Below are positions 28,056 through 35,719 of a stretch of 64,000 nucleotides of DNA, piece after piece. The position numbers were made by a program, and so were the translations under genes. The number at the start of each line of letters is the position of its first letter. Positions within the stretch are counted from its first letter, which is position 1. The stretch covers positions 160,619 through 224,618 of the forward strand of contig NZ_JAUTWS010000008.1 of the NCBI RefSeq assembly GCF_030657435.1, read 5' to 3'. The notes beneath the pieces were generated by a model, which was not told the origin of the DNA, ran no database searches, and saw only the letters and a list, made by a program, of their open reading frames with translations. The stretch comes from Paracraurococcus lichenis (GTDB taxonomy: Bacteria; Pseudomonadota; Alphaproteobacteria; Acetobacterales; Acetobacteraceae).

Positions 28056-28691
28056 ATGCTCAGGCTGATCAGCGCCACCCCCAGCCCCTATGCGCGCAAG
28101 GTGCGCATCGCGCTGGCGGAGAAGGCGATCCCCTTCGAACTGGTGACGGAGGTGCCCTGGGACAGCACCACGCGGACGCCGCAGCACAACCCGCTGGAGA
28201 AGCTGCCGGTCCTGATCTTCGAGGACGGCAGCAGCGTCTATGAGAGCCGCTACATCCTCGAGGTCATCGAGGCGCGGTGGCCGGTGCCGCCCCTGGTCCC
28301 CGCCGAGACCTGGGAGAGGCTGGCCGCCCGCAAGGTCGAGGTGATCGCCGATGGCGTTTGCGACGCCTGCGTGCTGCTGTTCTGGGAACGCCATCGCGCG
28401 CCGGAGCAGCAGAGCGCCGAGTGGATCGCGCGGCAGCGCCGCAAGGTGGATGGCGGGCTGCGCGCCCTCGCGGAGATCGCCGGCGGGCGCGAATGGGTGG
28501 TGGGCGAGCGATTCGGCCTCGCCGATATCTGCACCGGGACGGTGCTGCGCTACCTCGACGTCCGCTTCCCCGAGCATCCCTGGCGCAGCCAGTACCCGAA
28601 CCTGGTCGCGCTCTCCGCAAGGCTGGAAGCACGCCCCTCCTTCGCCGCCTCGGTCCCGGTGCCGCAGGTGATCACCGACAAGGTGGTCTGA
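28056..28691 (+). CDS. Glutathione S-transferase family protein
   Basis: A 211-residue GST with an N-terminal thioredoxin-like domain (about residues 1-78: ATPSPYARKVRIALAEKAIP, the cis-proline in EKLPVL, and the glutathione-binding VYESRYIL) and an all-helical C-terminal domain (about 85-205; FGLADICTGTVLRYLD). Ser8 or Ser10 of SATPS could activate glutathione. The ATG at 28056 follows a strong GGGAGGGA ribosome site. Single gene, divergent from the small barrel protein. The substrate is unknown; detoxification or a stress role is general for the family. Confidence 0.87.
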   Translation: MLRLISATPSPYARKVRIALAEKAIPFELVTEVPWDSTTRTPQHNPLEKLPVLIFEDGSSVYESRYILEVIEARWPVPPLVPAETWERLAARKVEVIADGVCDACVLLFWERHRAPEQQSAEWIARQRRKVDGGLRALAEIAGGREWVVGERFGLADICTGTVLRYLDVRFPEHPWRSQYPNLVALSARLEARPSFAASVPVPQVITDKVV

Positions 28692-28706
28692 AGGAAGGGG
28701 GGTCTC

Positions 28707-28728
28707 GAAGGGGGGCTTCGCCCCCTTC
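28707..28728. terminator. Hairpin between convergent GST and PRISE genes
   Basis: GAAGGGGG and CCCCCTTC pair over 8 bp around a GCTTCG loop. A second GGGGC/GCCCC hairpin follows at about 28731-28752. There is no T-tract; likely a bidirectional 3' element. Confidence 0.5.
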
Positions 28729-28753
28729 GCGGGGCCCGGGGCGGAGCCCCGGT

Positions 28754-29809
28754 CTACCGCGGCGGCAATACGCGCGCTGCCCGGTACCCCTCGATCTGCC
28801 GCCCGAACATCTCCCATGAATCCACGAACCCCGTGAACCCGGCCTTGCGCGCCGCGGTCATGGAGAACAGCACGTCGTAGTCCATCCCGAGGAAGAAGTC
28901 GGCGAAGTCCCAGCTCGCCACCTGCTCGAGCGGCAGGGCGAGGTCGTGGCGGCGGCGGATGGCGTCCCAGACCGGGCCCTTGTCCGCCATCCAGCGCGGC
29001 ATCGACATCGGCCGCGGCACGCCGCAGGGCAGGCCGAATTGCTGGGCGAGGAAGGGCCAGAGGTCGCACCAGCGGAAGCTGTCGCCATTGGAAAGGTTGA
29101 AGGCGCGGTTGGCGGCGCGCGGCTCGGTCAGCATCCAGAGCACGCCCTCCGCCAGCAGCGACGCATCGGTCAGTTCGTGCAGCGCGGTCCAGGCGCCGGG
29201 CCGGCCGGGGAAGTCGAAGGGCGCGCCGAGTTCGCGGCAGATCGCGGCGTAGGCGCCGAGGGTCGAGACCATGTTGCGGGCGCGGCCGGGCGCGACGTCC
29301 AGCACGAAGCCGGGGCGGCTCGCGCTCCAGGACCAAGATTTTCCGCGCTGCCGCGCGGCGACCAGATCCTGCTGGTCGTAATAGAAGTTGGGTGGCAGGT
29401 GGCGCGGGTCGTCCTCCCGCGCCGGGGTGCGGAAGGGGCCGATATGCAGCCCGTACCACTTGCCGCCATGGATCATGTGGATATGGGCGAAGCGCGGCAG
29501 GCCGGCCTCCGCCGCGTCCAGCAGGTTGCGCAGCATGGCGAGGTTGGCCGGCACGTCCTCCACCCCGCCCTCGCCGAAGGGCGCGCGGGAGGCATAGACG
29601 ATGTGCGTGATGTCGGGCCGCGCGGCGAGCGCCTGGGCGAGGCCCGCCGGGTCCGTCAGGTCGGCCTGGACCCAGTCCCCGGCGCCGGCCGGCACGCGGC
29701 GCGAGAGGCCGAGGAGGTTGAACCCGCCCTCCGCCCGGGCGCGTTCCGCGACGCGCGTGGCGGCGGCGCCGGTGGCGCCGACCACCAGCAGGCTGCGGGC
29801 ATTGCTCAT
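28754..29809 (-). CDS. SDR-family oxidoreductase of the PRISE (progesterone 5-beta-reductase/iridoid synthase) type
   Basis: A 351-residue extended SDR. The N-terminal cofactor motif is LVVGATGAAATRVAE (about residues 8-22), and the catalytic region reads NFYYDQQDLV, matching the PRISE signature in which Tyr and a distant Lys replace the YxxxK pair. HGGKWYGLHIGPF is another family stretch. PRISE enzymes reduce the activated double bond of enones with NADPH. Bacterial members are uncharacterised here as to substrate. GGGGGGAAA precedes the ATG at 29809. Divergent from the DUF4142 gene across 137 bp. Confidence 0.82.
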   Translation of the reverse strand: MSNARSLLVVGATGAAATRVAERARAEGGFNLLGLSRRVPAGAGDWVQADLTDPAGLAQALAARPDITHIVYASRAPFGEGGVEDVPANLAMLRNLLDAAEAGLPRFAHIHMIHGGKWYGLHIGPFRTPAREDDPRHLPPNFYYDQQDLVAARQRGKSWSWSASRPGFVLDVAPGRARNMVSTLGAYAAICRELGAPFDFPGRPGAWTALHELTDASLLAEGVLWMLTEPRAANRAFNLSNGDSFRWCDLWPFLAQQFGLPCGVPRPMSMPRWMADKGPVWDAIRRRHDLALPLEQVASWDFADFFLGMDYDVLFSMTAARKAGFTGFVDSWEMFGRQIEGYRAARVLPPR

Positions 29810-29946
29810 GTGGTTTCCCCCCTCGCTCGGGCCGGGATGCTCGCAGCGGCACGCGGCGGGCGTCAACCGAACGGCTGCCGCTCTGGAACGTTGCCGTTCG
29901 GGGCCGCGCCGGCGGCCTCTCGAGCATGACGAGACGGAGAGAGACG

Positions 29947-30492
29947 ATGCACAAGGCATCCTGGGCCGGGGCGCTCGCGCTGGCCTTCCTGGCGGGCTGC
30001 GCGGAGACGCAGCAGGCCGCGGACACCACGGTCGCCGCCGCCAAGGCGCAGGTGAACCCGACGCTGTCCACCAGCGACGCGACCTTCATGACGACCGCGA
30101 CGCGCGGCGGCCTGGCCGAGGTGCGGCTGGGCCAGCTTGCCCAGCGCAATGGCCGGTCGGAGCCGGTGAAGCGCTTCGCCGCGAAGATGATGACGGACCA
30201 CGGCACGGCGAACCAGGGTATGGCGGCGCTCGCCCAGCAGAAGCAGATCACGCCGCCGGACAGCATCGGCGCGGAGCACCAGGAGGTCTACGACAGCCTG
30301 GCGAAGCTGCGCGGCCGTGCCTTCGACCGCGCCTATGCCAAGGCCATGGTGCAGGACCACCAGGAGGACCTGCGGATCTACCAGGAGGAGGCGCAGAACG
30401 GCACCGATCCGGACGTGAAGGCCTTCGCGGCGCGGCAGGTGCCGGTGCTGCAGGAGCATCTGCGCATGGCGCAGCGGCTGCCGCAGCGCTGA
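29947..30492 (+). CDS. DUF4142 family lipoprotein
   Basis: A 181-residue protein with a lipoprotein signal: charged start, hydrophobic run and lipobox LAGC at about residues 15-18. The mature part is an all-helical DUF4142 domain, a ferritin-like bundle with paired His/Glu-rich helices (MMTDHGTANQGMAALA and AMVQDHQEDLRIYQEEA). DUF4142 proteins are envelope or periplasmic proteins of unknown function, often stress-induced. The ATG at 29947 has GGAGAGAG upstream; an earlier in-frame ATG would add seven charged residues. Monocistronic. Confidence 0.85.
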   Translation: MHKASWAGALALAFLAGCAETQQAADTTVAAAKAQVNPTLSTSDATFMTTATRGGLAEVRLGQLAQRNGRSEPVKRFAAKMMTDHGTANQGMAALAQQKQITPPDSIGAEHQEVYDSLAKLRGRAFDRAYAKAMVQDHQEDLRIYQEEAQNGTDPDVKAFAARQVPVLQEHLRMAQRLPQR

Positions 30493-30559
30493 GCCGCACC
30501 GGGGGCGGCGCGGGTGGTCCTAGAGACGCCTGCGCCGTAATCCGGCAAAATGATCAAAG

Positions 30560-30565
30560 TATAAT
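30560..30565 (+). promoter_or_regulatory. Consensus -10 element upstream of the nitrate operon
   Basis: A perfect TATAAT stands in an AT-rich island (30540-30660) of the 328-bp gap before narK. No good -35 is found 16-18 bp upstream, which suggests activator dependence. Starting here, the transcript would have a leader of about 250 nt. Confidence 0.45.
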
Positions 30566-30671
30566 CGGCATTAGCCTAACTTGCGGGCAATCGTGGCCTG
30601 CGTCAGGTGTCTGCCAACGAAAACGGCATTGACCGCATAATCAGCACTCGGGTAACCATCGACCAGCCGCG

Positions 30672-30691
30672 GGGAGCGCAGAGCCGCTCCC
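30672..30691 (+). other. Leader hairpin upstream of the ANTAR-like element
   Basis: GGGAGCG and CGCTCCC form a perfect 7-bp stem with hexaloop CAGAGC. The loop lacks the A1/G4 pattern, so it is not counted as an ANTAR hairpin, but it belongs to the same structured leader. Confidence 0.4.
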
Positions 30692-30705
30692 GATACCCGG
30701 CCGGT

Positions 30706-30787
30706 GGTTCCCCAAAGGCGGGGCGCCGCCGCCATGGGACGGACCTGCCCCGTCCCGGACGAGACCTGCGGGCCAAAGGCGGCCCGC
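30706..30787 (+). promoter_or_regulatory. Predicted ANTAR-protein (NasT/NasR-type) target: two AAAGGC-hexaloop hairpins
   Basis: Hairpin P1 (30706-30727) is GGTTCCCC-AAAGGC-GGGGCGCC; hairpin P2 (30768-30787) is GCGGGCC-AAAGGC-GGCCCGC with a perfect 7-bp stem. Both terminal loops are identical hexaloops with A at position 1 and G at position 4, the published criterion for RNA bound by ANTAR-domain antiterminators such as NasR and NasT. A further hairpin (30736-30756) fills the 40-nt spacer. The element precedes nitrate assimilation genes, the classical setting. The 5' arm of P2 could alternatively pair with 30801-30807, offering a switch. No nasT or nasS gene is in the window. Confidence 0.65.
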
Positions 30788-30788
30788 G

Positions 30789-30811
30789 CGCGGACGATCC
30801 GGTCCGCGGAG
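30789..30811 (+). promoter_or_regulatory. Hairpin covering the narK ribosome-binding site
   Basis: CGCGGAC (30789-30795) and GTCCGCG (30802-30808) form a 7-bp stem whose 3' arm overlaps the GCGGAG ribosome site of narK (30806-30811). It follows P2 by one base. It could act as terminator stem or as a translational block; no U-run follows. Confidence 0.45.
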
Positions 30812-30820
30812 CTTCCCACC

Positions 30821-32032
30821 GTGAACAAGGGCTTCCTGAAGGCGGGCCACCTCCCGACCCTGATCGCCGCCTTCCTCTATTTCGACGTCTCCTTCATGGT
30901 CTGGGTGCTGCTCGGCCCGCTCGCCGTGCAGATCGCGGCCGACCTCCACCTCTCCCCCGCGCAGAAGGGCCTGATGGTCGCGGTGCCGGTGCTGGCCGGC
31001 GCGCTGCTCCGCGTGGTGAACGGCGTGCTGGTGGACCGCATCGGCCCGAAGCTGACGGGCGCCATCGGCCAGGCGATCGTCATCCTCGGCCTGCTCGCCG
31101 CCTGGTGGTTCGGCGTCTCCAGCTTCGCGCAGGTGCTGCTGGTGGGCATTGCGCTCGGCGTCGCCGGCGCGGCCTTCGCGGTCGCCCTGCCGTTGGCCTC
31201 CCGCTGGTATCCGCCGGAGCACCAGGGCACCGCGCTCGGCATCGCCGGCGCCGGCAACTCCGGCACCGTCTTCGCCGCGCTCTTCGCCCCGGGCCTCGCC
31301 GCCGCGCTGGGCTGGAACAGCGTGCTCGGCCTCGCCGCCCTGCCGCTCGCCGCCGTCTTCGTCGTCTACCTCGTCCTGGCCAAGGATGCGCCGAACAGCC
31401 CCGCCGCCAAGTCGCTGGCCGAATATGCCGCCGTGCTGCGCAACCCGGACGCCTGGTGGTTCATGTTCTTCTACAGCGTGACCTTCGGCGGCTTCGTCGG
31501 CCTGACGGCGTCGCTCACCATCTACTTCAACGACGTCTACGGCCTGAGCCCGGTCATCGCCGGCTACTTCACCGCCGCCTGCGTCTTCGCGGGATCCCTC
31601 GTCCGCCCGATCGGCGGCGCGGTCGCCGACCGCATCGGCGGCGTCCGCTCGCTCTCCGTCATGTACGCCGTCGCCGCCATCGCCCTCGGCATCGTCTCGC
31701 TCGGCCTGCCGAATGCCTGGATCGCGCTCGCCGTCTTCGTCCCGGCGATGCTCGCGCTCGGCATGGGCAATGGCGCCGTCTTCCAGCTCGTCCCGCAGCG
31801 CTTCCGCGGCGAGATCGGCGTGATGACCGGCCTGGTCGGCATGACCGGCGGCATCGGCGGCTTCTACCTCGCCTCCTCGCTCGGCCTCTCCAAGCAGTAC
31901 ACGGCCAGCTACCAGGCCGGCTTCCTGGTCTTCGCCGCGCTCGCGGCCCTCGCGCTCGTCGGCCTCACCGGCGTGAAGCGCCGCTGGCGGACGACCTGGG
32001 GCGCCGCCGCCGTCACCACCGCCCGCATCTGA
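30821..32032 (+). CDS. narK: NarK-type nitrate/nitrite transporter (MFS)
   Basis: A 403-residue NNP-family permease with twelve helices. The two nitrate signature regions are visible: GIAGAGNSGTVFAALFAPG (about residues 142-160) and VGMTGGIGGFYLAS (about 343-356), together with Arg in helix 2 and helix 8 positions. The start is GTG at 30821 (VNKGFLKAGHLPTL) with GCGGAG nine bases upstream; an earlier in-frame GTG would run through the leader hairpins. First gene of the nitrate operon, 19 bp before nirB. It should import nitrate for assimilation. Confidence 0.9.
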   Translation: MNKGFLKAGHLPTLIAAFLYFDVSFMVWVLLGPLAVQIAADLHLSPAQKGLMVAVPVLAGALLRVVNGVLVDRIGPKLTGAIGQAIVILGLLAAWWFGVSSFAQVLLVGIALGVAGAAFAVALPLASRWYPPEHQGTALGIAGAGNSGTVFAALFAPGLAAALGWNSVLGLAALPLAAVFVVYLVLAKDAPNSPAAKSLAEYAAVLRNPDAWWFMFFYSVTFGGFVGLTASLTIYFNDVYGLSPVIAGYFTAACVFAGSLVRPIGGAVADRIGGVRSLSVMYAVAAIALGIVSLGLPNAWIALAVFVPAMLALGMGNGAVFQLVPQRFRGEIGVMTGLVGMTGGIGGFYLASSLGLSKQYTASYQAGFLVFAALAALALVGLTGVKRRWRTTWGAAAVTTARI

Positions 32033-32051
32033 CGCAGAAGGAACATCCGCG

Positions 32052-34526
32052 ATGAACATGATGTCCCCCCAGCGCCAGCGCCTGGTCGTCATCGGCAACG
32101 GCATGGCCGGCATGCGGACCGTCGAGGAGCTGCTGAAGCGCGCCCCGCACCGCTACGACATCACCGTCTTCGGCGCCGAGCCGCACCCGAACTACGACCG
32201 CATCGCCCTCTCCTCGGTCCTGGCGGGCGAGAAGACTCTCGAGCAGATCGTCATCAACAGCCGCGAGTGGTACGAGGAGAACCAGATCCGCCTGATCGCC
32301 GGCGACCCGGCGGTCGCGGTGGACCGGGTGGCGCGGACCGTCACCTCCGCCGCCGGCATCACGGTCGGCTATGACCGGCTGCTGATCGCCACCGGCTCCA
32401 AGCCGCTGGCGCCGCCGATCCCGGGCCTCGGCCTGCCTGGCACCTGCGCCTTCCGCGACATCAACGATGTCGAGCTGATGCTGGAGGCCGCGCGCAGCCA
32501 CAAGCGCGCGGTGGTCATCGGCGGCGGGCTGCTGGGGCTGGAGGCGGCCTGGGGCCTGAAGCGGCGTGGGATGTCGGTCGCCCTCGTCCACCTGATGCCG
32601 ACGCTGATGGAGCGGCAGCTCGACGTGCATGCCGGCACGCTGCTGCAGCGCGACCTCGACAAGCGCGGCATCGCCTTCTTCACCAATGGCCAGACCGAGG
32701 AGATCACCGGCACGGACCGCGCGACCGGCGTGAAGCTGGCCGACGGGCGGGAGATCGAGGCCGACCTGGTCGTCGTCGCCATCGGCATCCGGCCGAATGT
32801 CGACCTCGCCCGCGGCATGGGCCTCGAGATCAACCGCGGCATCGTGGTGGATGACGGGCTGCGGACCTCCGAGGACCCGAATGTCTTCGCGGTCGGCGAG
32901 TGCATCGAGCATCGCGGCCAGGTCTTCGGCCTCGTCGCGCCGATCTGGGAGCAGGCGAAGGTCTGCGCCGCGCAGCTTGCCGGCGAGGAGGATGCGGCCT
33001 ATGTCACGCCGGCGCTCTCCACCCGCCTAAAGATCACCGGCATCGACGTCTTCTCGGCCGGCGCGCTGAACGCCGCCGACGAGGCGGACGAGGAGATCAC
33101 CTTCGCCGACGCCGCCCGCGGCGTCTACCGCAAGCTGGTGCTGCGGGAGAACAAGGTGGTCGGCGCCGTGATGTACGGCGATGTCGCGGATGGCGGCTGG
33201 TATTTCCAGCTCCTGCGCGAGGGCGCCGACGTCTCCGCCATGCGGGACACGCTGATCCTCGGCCGCGCCGTGGCGACCGCCGCGCTCGGCGCCGCCGCCC
33301 CGGACCCGAATGCCGCCATCGCCGCCCTGCCGGACAGTGCCGAGATCTGCGGCTGCAACGGCGTCTGCAAGGGGAAGATCACGGCGACCATCGCCGACCT
33401 CAAGCTGACCACGCTGGACGCCGTCCGCGCCCATACCAAGGCCAGCGCCTCCTGCGGCTCCTGCACCCCGCAGGTGGAGAGCCTGCTTGCCCTGTCTCTC
33501 GGCGACGGGTTCCAGAAGGCGGCCGGCGAGAAGCCGATGTGCAAGTGCACCGCGCATGGGCACGACTTCGTCCGCAAGGCGATCCTGGACCAGCAGATCA
33601 AGACCATCCCGGAGGTGATGCACCGCCTCGGCTGGACGAAGGCCGAGGGCTGCGCCTCCTGCCGCCCGGCGCTCAACTACTACCTGCTTTGCGCCTGGCC
33701 GGGCGAATACGTGGACGATGCACAGAGCCGCTTCGTGAACGAGCGCATGCACGCCAATATCCAGAAGGACGGCACCTATTCCGTCGTGCCGCGCATGTGG
33801 GGCGGGCTGACCAGCGCGAAGGAACTCCGCGCCATCGCCGATGTGGCGGAGAAGTACAACGTCCGCGAGGTCAAGGTCACCGGCGGCCAGCGCATCGACC
33901 TCTTCGGCATCCGTCGGGAGGACCTGCCCGCGGTGTGGCGCGACCTCAACGCCGCCGGCATGGTCAGCGGCCATGCCTATGCCAAGGGCCTGCGCACGGT
34001 GAAGACCTGCGTCGGCTCCACCTGGTGCCGCTTCGGCACCCAGGACAGCACGACCATGGGCGTGAAGCTGGAGAAGATGACCTGGGGCTCCTGGCACCCG
34101 CACAAGGTCAAGCTCGCGGTGTCCGGCTGCCCGCGCAATTGCGCCGAGGCGACGATCAAGGACTTCGGCGTGGTCGCGGTCGACAGCGGCTGGGAGCTGA
34201 GCGTCGGCGGCAATGGCGGCATCCATGTCCGCGCCACCGACCGCCTTGCCAAGGTGGAGACCGAGGCGGAGGTGCTGGAATACTGCGGCGCCTTCCTGCA
34301 GCTCTACCGGGAGGAGGCCCGCTACCTCGAGCGCACCGCCCCCTGGGTGGAGCGCGTCGGCATCGACTACGTGAAGACGCGTATCGTCGAGGATGCGGAG
34401 GGCCGCCGCGCGCTGCACGAGAAGTTCCTCTACGCGCAGCAATTCGCGCAGGTCGACCCCTGGGCGGAGCGTGCGGCCGGCGGCCCGGTCGCCGAGCCCT
34501 TCAAGACCCTGGTCGCGGCGGAGTGA
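32052..34526 (+). CDS. nirB: Assimilatory nitrite reductase large subunit NirB
   Basis: An 824-residue cytoplasmic enzyme that reduces nitrite to ammonium with NAD(P)H. Domains in order: FAD/NAD(P)H oxidoreductase (about 1-300; VVIGNGMAGMRTVEELL and ATGSKPLAPPIPG), a BFD-like [2Fe-2S] domain with CGCNGVC at about 433 and CGSC at about 472, then the ferredoxin-like half domain and the siroheme/[4Fe-4S] domain with TCVGSTWC (about 653-660) and SGCPRNC (about 691-697). All cofactor cysteines are present. nirD follows five bases after the stop, and the siroheme synthase is in the same operon. Confidence 0.94.
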   Translation: MNMMSPQRQRLVVIGNGMAGMRTVEELLKRAPHRYDITVFGAEPHPNYDRIALSSVLAGEKTLEQIVINSREWYEENQIRLIAGDPAVAVDRVARTVTSAAGITVGYDRLLIATGSKPLAPPIPGLGLPGTCAFRDINDVELMLEAARSHKRAVVIGGGLLGLEAAWGLKRRGMSVALVHLMPTLMERQLDVHAGTLLQRDLDKRGIAFFTNGQTEEITGTDRATGVKLADGREIEADLVVVAIGIRPNVDLARGMGLEINRGIVVDDGLRTSEDPNVFAVGECIEHRGQVFGLVAPIWEQAKVCAAQLAGEEDAAYVTPALSTRLKITGIDVFSAGALNAADEADEEITFADAARGVYRKLVLRENKVVGAVMYGDVADGGWYFQLLREGADVSAMRDTLILGRAVATAALGAAAPDPNAAIAALPDSAEICGCNGVCKGKITATIADLKLTTLDAVRAHTKASASCGSCTPQVESLLALSLGDGFQKAAGEKPMCKCTAHGHDFVRKAILDQQIKTIPEVMHRLGWTKAEGCASCRPALNYYLLCAWPGEYVDDAQSRFVNERMHANIQKDGTYSVVPRMWGGLTSAKELRAIADVAEKYNVREVKVTGGQRIDLFGIRREDLPAVWRDLNAAGMVSGHAYAKGLRTVKTCVGSTWCRFGTQDSTTMGVKLEKMTWGSWHPHKVKLAVSGCPRNCAEATIKDFGVVAVDSGWELSVGGNGGIHVRATDRLAKVETEAEVLEYCGAFLQLYREEARYLERTAPWVERVGIDYVKTRIVEDAEGRRALHEKFLYAQQFAQVDPWAERAAGGPVAEPFKTLVAAE

Positions 34527-34531
34527 CGGCA

Positions 34532-34864
34532 ATGGACGGCATGGCTCAGGCATCCCGCTGGACCGTCATCGGCCGGCTCGAGGACATCCCCCGCCAGGGC
34601 GCGCGGGTCGTCGCGTCAGCCATGGGTGACATCGCTGTCTTCCGCGCGCTGGACGACACCGTCTTCGCGGTGGAGGACAGTTGCCCGCACAAGGGCGGCA
34701 AGCTCAGCCAGGGCATCGTGCACGGCCATGCCGTGACCTGCCCGCTGCACAACTGGGTCATCGACCTGCAGCAGGGCGAGGCCGTCGCGCCGGATGCCGG
34801 CTGCGTCAGGCGCTTTGCCGTGAAGCTGGAGGAGGGCCGCGTCCTCCTCGCCCTGCCCCGCTGA
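34532..34864 (+). CDS. nirD: Nitrite reductase small subunit NirD (Rieske-type)
   Basis: A 110-residue protein with a Rieske fold. The [2Fe-2S] ligands are Cys51 and His53 in CPHKG, and Cys70 and His73 in CPLHNW, so the cluster is expected to be intact, unlike some enterobacterial NirD proteins that lack it. Five bases separate it from nirB. Two in-frame ATGs (34532 and three codons later) are possible starts; the first is used. It partners NirB in the assimilatory reductase. Confidence 0.92.
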   Translation: MDGMAQASRWTVIGRLEDIPRQGARVVASAMGDIAVFRALDDTVFAVEDSCPHKGGKLSQGIVHGHAVTCPLHNWVIDLQQGEAVAPDAGCVRRFAVKLEEGRVLLALPR

Positions 34865-34874
34865 GGAACCCCCC

Positions 34875-35708
34875 ATGTCCTATGTCACGCCCCAGGACTT
34901 CACGCGGAAGATGATCGACGCCGGCGAGGCGAAGGTCTTCATGGCCACCCGCGACACGCTGATCCGCGCCTTCATGGCCGGCGCCATCCTGGCGCTCGCC
35001 GCCGCCTTCGCCGTGACCGTCACGGTGCAGACGGGGCAGCCGCTGGTCGGCGCCATCCTCTTCCCCGTCGGCTTCTGCCTGCTCTACCTCATGGGCTTCG
35101 ACCTGCTGACGGGCGTCTTCACCCTGGCACCGCTGGCGCTGCTCGACCGCCGGCCGGGCGTGACGCTCGGCGGCGTGCTGCGCAACTGGACGCTGGTCTT
35201 CTTCGGCAATTTCGCCGGCGCGCTGGTGGTCGCCGTCATGATGGCGGTGATCTTCACCTTCGGCTTCACCGAGGCGCCGAACGATGTCGGCAAGCGCCTC
35301 GGCGGCATCGGCGAGGCGCGCACGTTGGGCTATGCGGCGCATGGCGCCGCGGGCATGCTCACCCTCTTCATCCGCGGCGTGCTCTGCAACTGGATGGTCT
35401 CGACCGGCGTGGTCGCGGCGATGATGTCGACCAATGTCGGCGGCAAGGTCATCGCCATGTGGATGCCCATCATGGTCTTCTTCTACATGGGATTCGAGCA
35501 TTCGATCGTGAACATGTTCCTCTTCCCCTCGGGCCTCATGCTCGGCGGGCATTTCACCTTCCTGGACTACATGCTGTGGAACGAGCTGCCGACGGTCCTC
35601 GGCAACCTCGTCGGCGGGCTCACCTTCGTCGGCCTGACGCTCTATGCGACGCATGCGCGCACCGCGCCCCCCGCCCGCGTCCAGGGCCTCGGCGTCGCGG
35701 CGGAATAG
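34875..35708 (+). CDS. nirC: Formate/nitrite transporter family channel
   Basis: A 277-residue pentameric channel protein of the FNT family with six predicted helices. The central histidine and signature are in MGFEHSIVNMFLFP (about residues 208-221), and the broken-helix loop in NWMVSTGVVAAMMS. It lies ten bases after nirD and before nasA, so a role in nitrite uptake or, more likely in an assimilatory pathway, export of excess nitrite is inferred. The ATG follows AGGA. Symbol nirC is given by function and context only; formate transport cannot be excluded. Confidence 0.88.
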   Translation: MSYVTPQDFTRKMIDAGEAKVFMATRDTLIRAFMAGAILALAAAFAVTVTVQTGQPLVGAILFPVGFCLLYLMGFDLLTGVFTLAPLALLDRRPGVTLGGVLRNWTLVFFGNFAGALVVAVMMAVIFTFGFTEAPNDVGKRLGGIGEARTLGYAAHGAAGMLTLFIRGVLCNWMVSTGVVAAMMSTNVGGKVIAMWMPIMVFFYMGFEHSIVNMFLFPSGLMLGGHFTFLDYMLWNELPTVLGNLVGGLTFVGLTLYATHARTAPPARVQGLGVAAE

Positions 35709-35719
35709 GGGCGGCTCCG

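Noticed and set aside
30704..30820. Earlier in-frame GTG (30704) as start of narK
   Set aside because: It would place the coding sequence over both AAAGGC hairpins, and the added residues lack homology to NarK N-termini.
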